DNA of 11,948 bases from NCBI GenBank assembly GCA_964628215.1, contig CAZVNF010000122.1:1-11948 (forward strand), read 5' to 3'. Of the stretch, positions 6,226 through 11,948 are shown piece by piece (positions within the stretch are counted from its first letter, which is position 1; every line of letters begins with the position of its first letter). The notes beneath the pieces were generated by a model. It worked only from the letters and a program-made list of their open reading frames with translations, ran no database searches and was not told where the DNA came from. The DNA is from CAIVAT01 sp964628215. GTDB taxonomy: Bacteria > Bacteroidota > Bacteroidia > Bacteroidales > FEN-979. Made by a program: the position numbers and the translations under genes.

Positions 6226-7774
6226 TAAACTCGTAACCAATGCTGCCGGTCGTACCGTACCCACTGTGATTAATGGTAAACCAGCCGTGCCATATATGGG
6301 TGTAGGGAAGTACAAACCGGAAGGTTTCCGTGCCGCTCCGAAACTTGTCAGCTGCGCAGATTACCCGGCTGATGGCAACAAGGTAGTCCCAAGCCTGAAG
6401 GAGGCGCTGATGAAAGCCGGATTACGCGATGGGATTACGATCTCCACGCACCACCATTTCCGCAACGGCGACCTGGTGGCCACACAAATATTTGACATTG
6501 CGCATGAATTAGGTATCAAAGACCTGATGTGGTATCCATCTGCCTCCTTTCCCTGCCATGAACCTATGACCAAATATCTCGAAGACGGCACCATCAATCG
6601 CATTGAGGGCAGTATGAACGGGGCCCTTGGAAGGTTTACCTCCGAAGGGAAAATGAAAGGTCTCGGGGTTTTGCGTTCCCACGGAGGCCGTTACCAGGCT
6701 GTTCAGGATGGTGAAGTACATATTGATATCGCGGTGATTGCAGCCCCTACTGCCGATGCGTTTGGCGATGCCAACGGGGTAAACGGTTCTGCTGCCTGCG
6801 GGCCGCTGGGATTTGCCCTTGCCGACTCGCAATATGCAGACAAGGTGATTGTTGTAACCGACAACCTGGTACCATTTCCCTGTCTGCCATGGCAGATAAA
6901 CGGAAACTATGTGGATCATGTAGTAGTGATGGATAAAATCGGCATCCCGGAAAAGATTGTCAGCGGAACCACAGAAATTACCAAAAGCCCCGACAGGTTG
7001 CTGCTGGCAGAGTGGTCGGCCAAATTCTGCGATGAAGCCGGACTTATTTACGACGGCTTCTCATTCCAGGCCGGAGCCGGAGGAACCGCCCTCTCCATCG
7101 GAATCTATTTTTCGGAAATCCTTCGCGAACGAAAGTGGAAAGCCCGGTTTGCCCGCGGCGGCAGCAATAAATACCTGGTTAAAATGCTGGAAGAAGGACT
7201 GGTTGAATATATACTTGACGGCCAAACCTTCGACCTCGACGGAGTCCGTTCCATGCGCGACAACCCTCACCACACCTGGACAAGTCCGTTTACCAGTTAC
7301 AACTACCACAGCAAGGGAAATTTCTCCTCGATGGTAGATATCGTCATCCTGGGCGCAACCGAAGTTGATGTTAATTTCAACGCCAACGTAGTGACCCACT
7401 CCGATGGATATCTCCTGCACGGAATTGGCGGCTGGCAAAACACCCTGTTCGGAAAATGCGTGATCCTGCCGATCCCATTGTTCCGCGACCGCATGCCGGT
7501 GATCCGTGATGAGGTAACGACCATCTGCGGCCCTGGTGAACTGATTGATGTGATTGTAACCGAACGTGGAATTGCCATCAACCCGCTCCGTACCGACCTG
7601 ATTGAAAAAATGAAGCACTCGTCACTTCCGATTAAAACCATCGAAGAACTCAAAGCGGAAGGAGAGAGGATTTGCGGAGTTCCTGCCAAACCCGTATTCA
7701 CCGATGAAGTGGTTGCCGTGGTAAAATGGGTGGATGGAACCGTTCTCGATTCAATACGCAGGGTGAAAACATAA
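6212..7774 (+). CDS. citF: Citrate lyase alpha subunit (citrate CoA/ACP transferase)
   Basis: A 520-residue cytoplasmic protein matching CitF, the transferase subunit that swaps acetyl for citrate on the acyl carrier subunit (EC 2.8.3.10) before CitE cleaves it. Recognisable parts are the N-terminal NGKPAVPYMG (21-30), STHHHFRNGD (78-87), the glycine-rich FSFQAGAGGTALS (283-295), THSDGYLLHGIGGWQN (395-410) and the C-terminal VVKWVDGTVLD (503-513), which corresponds to the VVEYRDGTVID type ending of known CitF. Length fits the family. It starts at ATG 6212 within the end of the fused citDE gene and shares its transcript. No citC ligase or citG/citX gene follows, so activation of the lyase must rely on genes elsewhere. 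Whether the enzyme serves citrate fermentation or another cleavage cannot be settled here. Confidence 0.93.
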   Translation: MSKFDKLVTNAAGRTVPTVINGKPAVPYMGVGKYKPEGFRAAPKLVSCADYPADGNKVVPSLKEALMKAGLRDGITISTHHHFRNGDLVATQIFDIAHELGIKDLMWYPSASFPCHEPMTKYLEDGTINRIEGSMNGALGRFTSEGKMKGLGVLRSHGGRYQAVQDGEVHIDIAVIAAPTADAFGDANGVNGSAACGPLGFALADSQYADKVIVVTDNLVPFPCLPWQINGNYVDHVVVMDKIGIPEKIVSGTTEITKSPDRLLLAEWSAKFCDEAGLIYDGFSFQAGAGGTALSIGIYFSEILRERKWKARFARGGSNKYLVKMLEEGLVEYILDGQTFDLDGVRSMRDNPHHTWTSPFTSYNYHSKGNFSSMVDIVILGATEVDVNFNANVVTHSDGYLLHGIGGWQNTLFGKCVILPIPLFRDRMPVIRDEVTTICGPGELIDVIVTERGIAINPLRTDLIEKMKHSSLPIKTIEELKAEGERICGVPAKPVFTDEVVAVVKWVDGTVLDSIRRVKT

Positions 7775-9699
7775 TTACTAAATCAATACAAAAATTGACT
7801 GCGCACCAGATCCTGCTCAAATACTGGGGTTTTTCTTCCTTCCGGCCATTACAGGAAGAGATCATCCAATCGGTGCTCAACGGGAAGGATACGCTGGCGC
7901 TGCTTCCTACCGGAGGCGGGAAGTCACTTTGTTTCCAGGTTCCTGCACTGGTCATGGATGGGATTTGCCTGGTCGTTTCCCCGCTTATCGCCCTGATGAA
8001 AGACCAGGTTGATAATTTGAAAAAACGAGGCATTCCTGCTGCTTCAATTTATTCAGGCATGCATTCCGATGAAATCAGGATCATCCTCGACAATTGCTGT
8101 TTCGGAACAACCAAACTCCTGTATGTGTCACCTGAAAGACTCAATACCGACAAGTTCAGGGAAGCAGTTAAACGAATGAATGTCAATCTTCTGGCTGTGG
8201 ACGAAGCACATTGTATTTCACAGTGGGGGTATGATTTCCGTCCTCCTTACCTTCAGATTGCAGCAATCAGGCAATTATTGCCCGGAGTTCCTGTAATGGC
8301 TCTTACGGCAACCGCCACACCCAATGTGGTCAAAGATATTCAGCGGAGGCTGGAATTCAAGGAAGAGAACGTATTTCAAAAGAGTTTTGAACGCAAGAAC
8401 CTTACCTATCTTGTAATAAAGGAAGAAGACAAGCTGAAACGGCTCGTGAAAATCTTAACCAAAGTCAAAGGACCCGGCATCGTTTATGTGCGCAACCGCA
8501 GGCACACAAAGGACATTGCCGACTATCTTCAGAAAAACAGCATCAGCGCCGACTTTTATCATGCCGGACTTGATCCTAAAACACGTGACCGGAGGCAATC
8601 GGCCTGGATCAATGAAGAAAAAAGGATCATTGTTTCCACCAATGCATTCGGCATGGGCATCGACAAGTCAAATGTAAGGGTGGTTGTACATCTTGACCTG
8701 CCCGACAGTATTGAAGCCTATTTTCAGGAAGCCGGGCGCGGGGGCCGGGATGAAAAGAGGGCATACGCGGTTTTACTCTGGGAAAATGCCGATGTGATCG
8801 ATTCCCGCCACAACCTGGTACTCTCCTACCCTGAACTGAATACCATCCGGGATGTTTACCAGGCCCTGGGTAATTACTTCCAGTTGCCGGTTGGAATGGG
8901 GAAAGACCTTTCATTTGATTTTGACCTGGCAGCTTTTGCCGAACAATACAAATTTCCACCGGTTATCGTTTTTAACAGCCTGAAATTCCTCGAAAAAGAG
9001 GGGTTTGTCCTGATGACTGAAGGGCTTCATCAGCCTTCCAAAGTTTTTATCAAGGCGCATAAAGAAGAACTTTACCGTTTCCAGGTGGAGCACGAGACCT
9101 TTGACCATTTCATAAAAACCATGCTGCGTTCGTACAGCGGGATTCTCTCCGATTTTATCACATTCAGCGAAACGGAACTTGCCCGAAGATGCAATTACCC
9201 GGTTGAACAGGTGGTGAGCAACCTCAAACACCTCTCACGGGTGCAAATTCTGGATTATATTCCTCAATCAGACAAACCCCGGGTCATTTACATGCAGGAA
9301 CGACTGGACACCCGTGACCTGACAATATCACCTGAAAATTACAAAGACAGGTTGAAGGATGCAGAAAAGAGACTCGGGAAAATGATCGCGTATACCGAAA
9401 CCACCAACAAATGCCGCAGCCAGGCACTCCTCGCCTATTTTGGCGAATGCCAGACCAGGCGTTGCGGAAAATGCGATGTGTGTATTGAACGGAATAAACT
9501 CAGCCTCAACGAAATGGAATTTAACAATATTGTTGATACACTTAAACCCTTATTAAAAGCAAAATCCTACTCCCTCGAAGAACTTGTGAATGCAGCAGAC
9601 CCGGTAAGTGAGGATAAGGTGCTCAGGGCAATTCAGTGGCTGGTTGACAATGAGAAGATCGGGGTGGATAGTGGGAAGAGGTACAGGTGGGGGAAATGA
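7726..9699 (+). CDS. recQ: RecQ-family ATP-dependent DNA helicase
   Basis: A 3'-5' superfamily 2 DNA helicase for recombination and replication-fork repair. Numbering from ATG 7726 gives 657 residues. Motif 0 with FRPLQEEII is at 39-47, Walker A PTGGGKS at 61-67, DEAH at 159-162 followed by CISQWGYDFRP, TATAT at 194-198, and the arginine-finger region FQEAGRGGRD at 333-342. A zinc-binding module uses Cys563, Cys580, Cys583 and Cys586, with an extra Cys575. A small winged-helix-like end follows, and no HRDC domain is visible. The start is uncertain. ATG 7726 overlaps citF by 49 bases out of frame and adds 23 residues unlike the family, while conserved sequence begins at about Leu24 (LTAHQILLKYWGF). 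That residue is a TTG at 7795, a plausible true start 20 bases after the citF stop. No other ATG occurs before about residue 77. Confidence 0.92.
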   Translation: MGGWNRSRFNTQGENIITKSIQKLTAHQILLKYWGFSSFRPLQEEIIQSVLNGKDTLALLPTGGGKSLCFQVPALVMDGICLVVSPLIALMKDQVDNLKKRGIPAASIYSGMHSDEIRIILDNCCFGTTKLLYVSPERLNTDKFREAVKRMNVNLLAVDEAHCISQWGYDFRPPYLQIAAIRQLLPGVPVMALTATATPNVVKDIQRRLEFKEENVFQKSFERKNLTYLVIKEEDKLKRLVKILTKVKGPGIVYVRNRRHTKDIADYLQKNSISADFYHAGLDPKTRDRRQSAWINEEKRIIVSTNAFGMGIDKSNVRVVVHLDLPDSIEAYFQEAGRGGRDEKRAYAVLLWENADVIDSRHNLVLSYPELNTIRDVYQALGNYFQLPVGMGKDLSFDFDLAAFAEQYKFPPVIVFNSLKFLEKEGFVLMTEGLHQPSKVFIKAHKEELYRFQVEHETFDHFIKTMLRSYSGILSDFITFSETELARRCNYPVEQVVSNLKHLSRVQILDYIPQSDKPRVIYMQERLDTRDLTISPENYKDRLKDAEKRLGKMIAYTETTNKCRSQALLAYFGECQTRRCGKCDVCIERNKLSLNEMEFNNIVDTLKPLLKAKSYSLEELVNAADPVSEDKVLRAIQWLVDNEKIGVDSGKRYRWGK

Positions 9700-9739
9700 A
9701 TATCGAATATTGAATATTGATTAACGAATGTTGAAGTAT
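9698..9739. repeat. Degenerate heptamer repeat spanning the recQ-methyltransferase junction
   Basis: Six consecutive 7-base units read GAATATC, GAATATT, GAATATT, GATTAAC, GAATGTT and GAAGTAT. The first begins inside the recQ stop codon (TGA, 9697-9699) and the last ends inside the methyltransferase start codon (ATG, 9738-9740), so the repeat occupies the entire junction. On the opposite strand the units carry ATTC, the same core as the arrays at 2222-2281 and 10880-10935. Confidence 0.8.
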
Positions 9740-10541
9740 GATGAAATATGATGATTTGCCGCTTTGGTCGGCACCGTTTGGACTGACTTTGCTTGACACG
9801 GTCAGGATGAGATCCCGCATGAATGTGCTGGATATAGGCAGTGGCAGCGGCTTTCCAATGCTTGAACTGGCAGAAAGAATGGGTAAAGCCTGCAGGGTGT
9901 ATGGATTGGATCCTTCGGAGGATGCCATTCGCATGATTACTGTAAAAAAAGAACTCAGGGGGATTGTACTGGCCAAAATTGTAAAAGGCATTGCCGAAGA
10001 AATACCCTTTCCGGATGAGTATTTCGGGCTCATTGTTTCGAATAACGGGCTGAACAACGTTACTGATCAGCCGGCTGCGCTTGCAGAGTGTTACCGTGTG
10101 GCCGATGAGGATGCCCAGATGGTGCTGACCATGAACCTCCCGCACACCATGATAGAGTTTTATAATGTATTTGAAGAAACGCTTGCGGGTATGGGACTTA
10201 CTGACGAGGTTGAAAAAATGCATGAACATATCTTCGAAAAACGCAAATCGGTTGATTACCTGAAAGAACTGATCCTCGATTCCGGCTTCACTATCAAATC
10301 CATCAATGTAGATGGTTTTAAAATGAAATACAGCGACGGAACTGCATTTCTGAATCATCATTTCATCCGGAACGCTTTTATGGTGCCATGGAAAGCCATT
10401 TTGCCCGCTGACCGGTCGGAAGCAGTTTTCGGAATCATTGAAAAAAAGCTGAACCAGATCGCTGTTGATCATGGTGAACTTATCATGTCTGTGCCTTATG
10501 TTTGTTTCGATTGCATGAAAGGCAAATCTCCACAATCCTGA
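9738..10541 (+). CDS. Class I SAM-dependent methyltransferase, substrate unknown
   Basis: A 267-residue protein with a Rossmann-type methyltransferase domain. Motif I, the S-adenosylmethionine-binding loop, is VLDIGSGSGFP (about 31-41). It is followed by VYGLDPS (about 54-60) for the acidic ribose contact, GIAEEIPFPDEYFGLIVSNNGL (about 83-104) as motifs II/III, and ALAECYRV further on. The C-terminal 140 residues have no signature I recognise and may form a substrate lid. The first two codons are both ATG (9738 and 9741), and either could start translation. A 300-residue open frame on the opposite strand is a shadow. Neighbours give no clear clue to the substrate. Small molecules, lipids, RNA or protein remain possible. 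Confidence 0.85.
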   Translation: MMKYDDLPLWSAPFGLTLLDTVRMRSRMNVLDIGSGSGFPMLELAERMGKACRVYGLDPSEDAIRMITVKKELRGIVLAKIVKGIAEEIPFPDEYFGLIVSNNGLNNVTDQPAALAECYRVADEDAQMVLTMNLPHTMIEFYNVFEETLAGMGLTDEVEKMHEHIFEKRKSVDYLKELILDSGFTIKSINVDGFKMKYSDGTAFLNHHFIRNAFMVPWKAILPADRSEAVFGIIEKKLNQIAVDHGELIMSVPYVCFDCMKGKSPQS

Positions 10542-10566
10542 TTAACCTCATCTAAAATAATTGCAT

Positions 10567-10878
10567 ATGGTCTCCCCGTTTATATTAATGATGATCCTGC
10601 TGATGCCGGCAGCCCGGGAAAAACCTGTGGATAAAAACTGTATTTGCCAGGGCTTTAAACTCTATGGCAAAGTAAAAATCGTGAATGATTTTCCCGATCT
10701 CAAAGTAAAAATAGTTGAGAATTTTCCCGATCTGAATGTCCAGATTGTTGAAAATTTTCCTGATAAATGTGGCAAATGGAAATTTGTCAGCGATTTCCCC
10801 GACATCAAAATAAAATTTGTGGAAAACTTTCCCGACGTCAAAATAAAATTCGTCGAAAACTTCCCCGGCCTTCCATAA
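10567..10878 (+). CDS. Small secreted FPD-repeat protein (7(1) septoil knot-like)
   Basis: A 103-residue protein with an uncharged hydrophobic N-terminus (MVSPFILMMILLMPAA) that probably acts as a signal peptide ending near residue 16. It continues with KNCICQGFKLYG and then six repeats of an 11-residue unit of the form KVKIVENFPDL. The third is extended by the insert KCG. Cysteines are at 25, 27 and 68. This pattern matches what I recall as the '7(1) septoil knot' domain family of Bacteroidota, secreted proteins of about 100 residues whose strands form a knotted ring. Their function is not known to me. A TTG at 10561 could add two residues, but ATG 10567 is preferred because an in-frame TAA precedes it and no other ATG is near. 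The gene starts 25 bases after the methyltransferase stop. Confidence 0.75.
   Translation: MVSPFILMMILLMPAAREKPVDKNCICQGFKLYGKVKIVNDFPDLKVKIVENFPDLNVQIVENFPDKCGKWKFVSDFPDIKIKFVENFPDVKIKFVENFPGLP
10669..10872 (+). repeat. 33-base coding repeats encoding the FPD units
   Basis: Six units encode K-x-K-hydrophobic-V-x-x-FPD-x: 10669-10701, 10702-10734, 10735-10773 (39 bases, with the extra Lys-Cys-Gly), 10774-10806, 10807-10839 and 10840-10872. DNA identity is high between neighbouring units. FPD codons vary between TTTCCCGAT, TTCCCCGAC and TTTCCTGAT, which indicates older duplication kept by selection on the protein rather than recent slippage. The repeats also create a repetitive open frame on the opposite strand that is not a gene. 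Confidence 0.9.
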
Positions 10879-10879
10879 T

Positions 10880-10935
10880 ATTGCTCATTGCTCATTCCTC
10901 ATTGCTCATTCCTAATTCGTCATTCCCCATGCCTC
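10880..10935. repeat. Heptamer tandem repeat leading into the DNA glycosylase start
   Basis: Eight consecutive 7-base units read ATTGCTC, ATTGCTC, ATTCCTC, ATTGCTC, ATTCCTA, ATTCGTC, ATTCCCC and ATGCCTC. The array starts one base after the stop codon of the small secreted protein (10876-10878). Its last unit contains the ATG of the glycosylase gene (10929). Units 6 and 7 together are the same 14 bases found at 2252-2265. Unlike the kinase junction, this array is pyrimidine-rich on the mRNA strand of the gene that follows. Confidence 0.92.
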
Positions 10936-11555
10936 CCCTTCCCCGCTCCTTTTACACCCGCACCGATGTTGTTCAGATAGCCCGCGACCTGCTTGGAAAA
11001 GAAATTTTCACCCGGATTGGCGGAATCACCACCTCGGGAATCATTTGCGAAACAGAAGCCTACGCAGGTGCCACCGACAGAGCATCTCATGCTTATGGCA
11101 ACCGCCGAACCCAACGGACCGAAATCATGTACGCGGAGGGAGGCACCGCCTATATTTACCTTTGCTATGGCATCCACAGCCTGCTTAATGTGGTTACTAA
11201 TTCAAGGGATATTCCCCATGCCGTGCTGATCCGTGGGATTATGCCTTTTTCAGGAATTGAAACCATGCTGAAGCGTGCTGGAAAAGAGAAAGGTTTCAAG
11301 GCTTTCGGTATCGGGCCTGGCAATGTTTCAAAGATTCTCGGCATACATTATTCCCTTTCCGGGTCCGATCTTGTTAATAAAACCGAGAACCTCAACGAGC
11401 CTTCTATTTGGATCGAAGATAACGGAATAATTATCAGCCCCGGGATGATTGAATCGGCTCCGCGGATTGGGGTGGATTATGCCGGTGAGGATGCATTACG
11501 GCCTTATAGGTTTATGGTAAAAAAGGGAGTATTAAGTCCTTATTCACACGTTTAA
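10929..11555 (+). CDS. 3-methyladenine DNA glycosylase (AAG/Mpg family)
   Basis: A 208-residue DNA repair enzyme of the AAG/Mpg family, which flips out and excises alkylated or deaminated purines such as 3-methyladenine and hypoxanthine. The active site is clear: ETEAY (41-45), with Glu43 matching the catalytic Glu and Tyr45 the base-stacking Tyr of human AAG. Other family features are the RTEIMYAEGGTAYIYLCYG block (63-81), which carries the residues that pack into the DNA, HAVLIRGIMP (97-106) and GIGPGNVSKILGI (127-139). Length fits bacterial members. The frame is open upstream to 10767, but that part is only the repeat DNA and the neighbouring gene read out of frame. ATG 10929 directly precedes conserved sequence (RSFYTRTDVVQIARDLLG). 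No promoter is evident, so it may be co-transcribed with the small secreted protein. Confidence 0.93.
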   Translation: MPPLPRSFYTRTDVVQIARDLLGKEIFTRIGGITTSGIICETEAYAGATDRASHAYGNRRTQRTEIMYAEGGTAYIYLCYGIHSLLNVVTNSRDIPHAVLIRGIMPFSGIETMLKRAGKEKGFKAFGIGPGNVSKILGIHYSLSGSDLVNKTENLNEPSIWIEDNGIIISPGMIESAPRIGVDYAGEDALRPYRFMVKKGVLSPYSHV

Positions 11556-11560
11556 AAAGC

Positions 11561-11568
11561 TACCTTTG
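11561..11568 (+). promoter_or_regulatory. Putative -7 box for the DUF4159 gene
   Basis: TACCTTTG matches TAnnTTTG exactly and lies 27 bases before the ATG at 11596, five bases after the glycosylase stop codon. The predicted leader is about 20 bases. No TTG is present 17-23 bases upstream. The spacing to the gene supports an independent promoter here. Confidence 0.5.
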
Positions 11569-11595
11569 CGACTTCATTTCAGCATTTTGAACCCT

Positions 11596-11948
11596 ATGAT
11601 CTCTGTGAAAAATAATTTCCTGATTAAAATTGCCTGTATCATTGCTTTTCTGAGCGCCACCTCCTTCACCCCGCCATCTTTTCAAATCGCCCTGCTGAAA
11701 TATTCGGGTGGAGGCGACTGGTATGCAAACCCTACTTCGTTACCCAACCTGGTGAAATTCGCCAACCGCAATTTGTCGACCAACATCAATGAGGATATTG
11801 CCACCGTTGATGTGGGCAGTCCCGAACTGATGAATTACCCGTTTATTCATATGACCGGGCACGGAAATGTGGTGTTTTCCGATCAGGAGGTGCAGAACCT
11901 CCGGAATTACCTGATGGCCGGAGGTTTTTTGCACATCGACGACAATTA
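11596..11948 (+). CDS. DUF4159 domain protein, N-terminal part (cut by window edge)
   Basis: The first 117 codons of a gene that continues past the right edge. A signal peptide is likely: MISVKNNFLIKIACIIAFLSATSF, with a positive N-terminus and a hydrophobic core, ending near the FTPP stretch. The mature part begins with IALLKYSGGGDWYANPTSLP, continues with NINEDIATVDVGSPELMNYPF, HMTGHGNVVFS and NYLMAGGFLHIDDN, and matches the DUF4159 family of Bacteroidota exported proteins. Members are annotated only by domain and their role is unknown to me. The GHGN and HIDDN stretches resemble a class I glutamine-amidotransferase-like or ThuA-like fold, which is an inference. A TAnnTTTG box precedes the gene. 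Confidence 0.85.
   Translation, partial: MISVKNNFLIKIACIIAFLSATSFTPPSFQIALLKYSGGGDWYANPTSLPNLVKFANRNLSTNINEDIATVDVGSPELMNYPFIHMTGHGNVVFSDQEVQNLRNYLMAGGFLHIDDN

Noticed and set aside
7061..7618. A 185-residue minus-strand open frame
   Set aside because: It is antisense to the conserved CitF sequence and has no motif of its own.
9633..10535. A 300-residue open frame on the minus strand, longer than the methyltransferase opposite it
   Set aside because: It shows no family motif and runs through repeat DNA at one end. The plus-strand frame has a complete SAM-binding motif and family-like composition, so the minus frame is a shadow.
10876..10883. TAATATTG as a promoter -7 box for the DNA glycosylase gene
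   Set aside because: It has one mismatch to TAnnTTTG, overlaps the preceding stop codon and the start of the repeat array, and has no supporting -33 box.
10662..10895. A repetitive minus-strand frame rich in GKFSTNF units
   Set aside because: It is the reverse-strand reading of the 33-base FPD coding repeats. The plus strand gives a signal peptide and a known repeat pattern.
10767..10928. A longer start for the DNA glycosylase gene
   Set aside because: The added 54 residues are the FPD repeat gene and the heptamer array read in another frame. Conserved glycosylase sequence begins just after ATG 10929.

Overview
The window looks like chromosomal DNA of a Bacteroidota, probably Bacteroidales-like, bacterium. 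The reasons are: promoter-like TAnnTTTG boxes in front of several genes, no Shine-Dalgarno sequences at the starts, a fused CitD-CitE protein, a small secreted FPD-repeat protein of the '7(1) septoil knot' type, and a DUF4159 protein at the right edge. I see no transposase, integrase, phage gene, tRNA, rRNA or CRISPR array. No gene-free stretch exceeds about 120 bases, and coding density is high.

Left part (1-4888), all genes on the minus strand. Reading in the direction of transcription: a DEDDh 3'-5' exonuclease (4888-4346), an LtaS/MdoB-like membrane sulfatase-fold phosphoglycerol transferase (4295-2280), a YegS/BmrU/DgkB-type lipid kinase (2223-1333) and a YbdG-type mechanosensitive channel (1282-53). 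The last three form a plausible envelope/osmotic-adaptation cluster. A phosphoglycerol transferase of this fold releases diacylglycerol, a kinase of this family can recycle it, and the channel protects against osmotic shock.

Middle part (5005-9699), plus strand. A divergent promoter region (4889-5004) separates the exonuclease from citrate lyase genes: a fused acyl-carrier (gamma) plus lyase (beta) subunit, overlapping by 14 bases a citrate-lyase alpha subunit (citF). recQ follows and overlaps citF or almost touches it, depending on its start codon. No citrate lyase ligase (citC) or prosthetic-group synthesis gene (citG/citX) is in the window.

Right part (9738-11948), plus strand. A class I SAM-dependent methyltransferase of unknown substrate, the small FPD-repeat secreted protein, an AAG/Mpg-type 3-methyladenine DNA glycosylase, and a DUF4159 protein cut off by the window edge and preceded by a clear TAnnTTTG box.

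The genes are mostly recognisable families. The most unusual signal is non-coding: four gene junctions carry short degenerate tandem repeats with 7- or 8-base units, or a 7+8 composite. They begin at or within a few bases of a stop codon and, where a next gene follows, run into its start codon (1-52, 2222-2281, 9698-9739, 10880-10935). Two of the loci share an exact 14-base block, so they look like one dispersed family of junction minisatellites.
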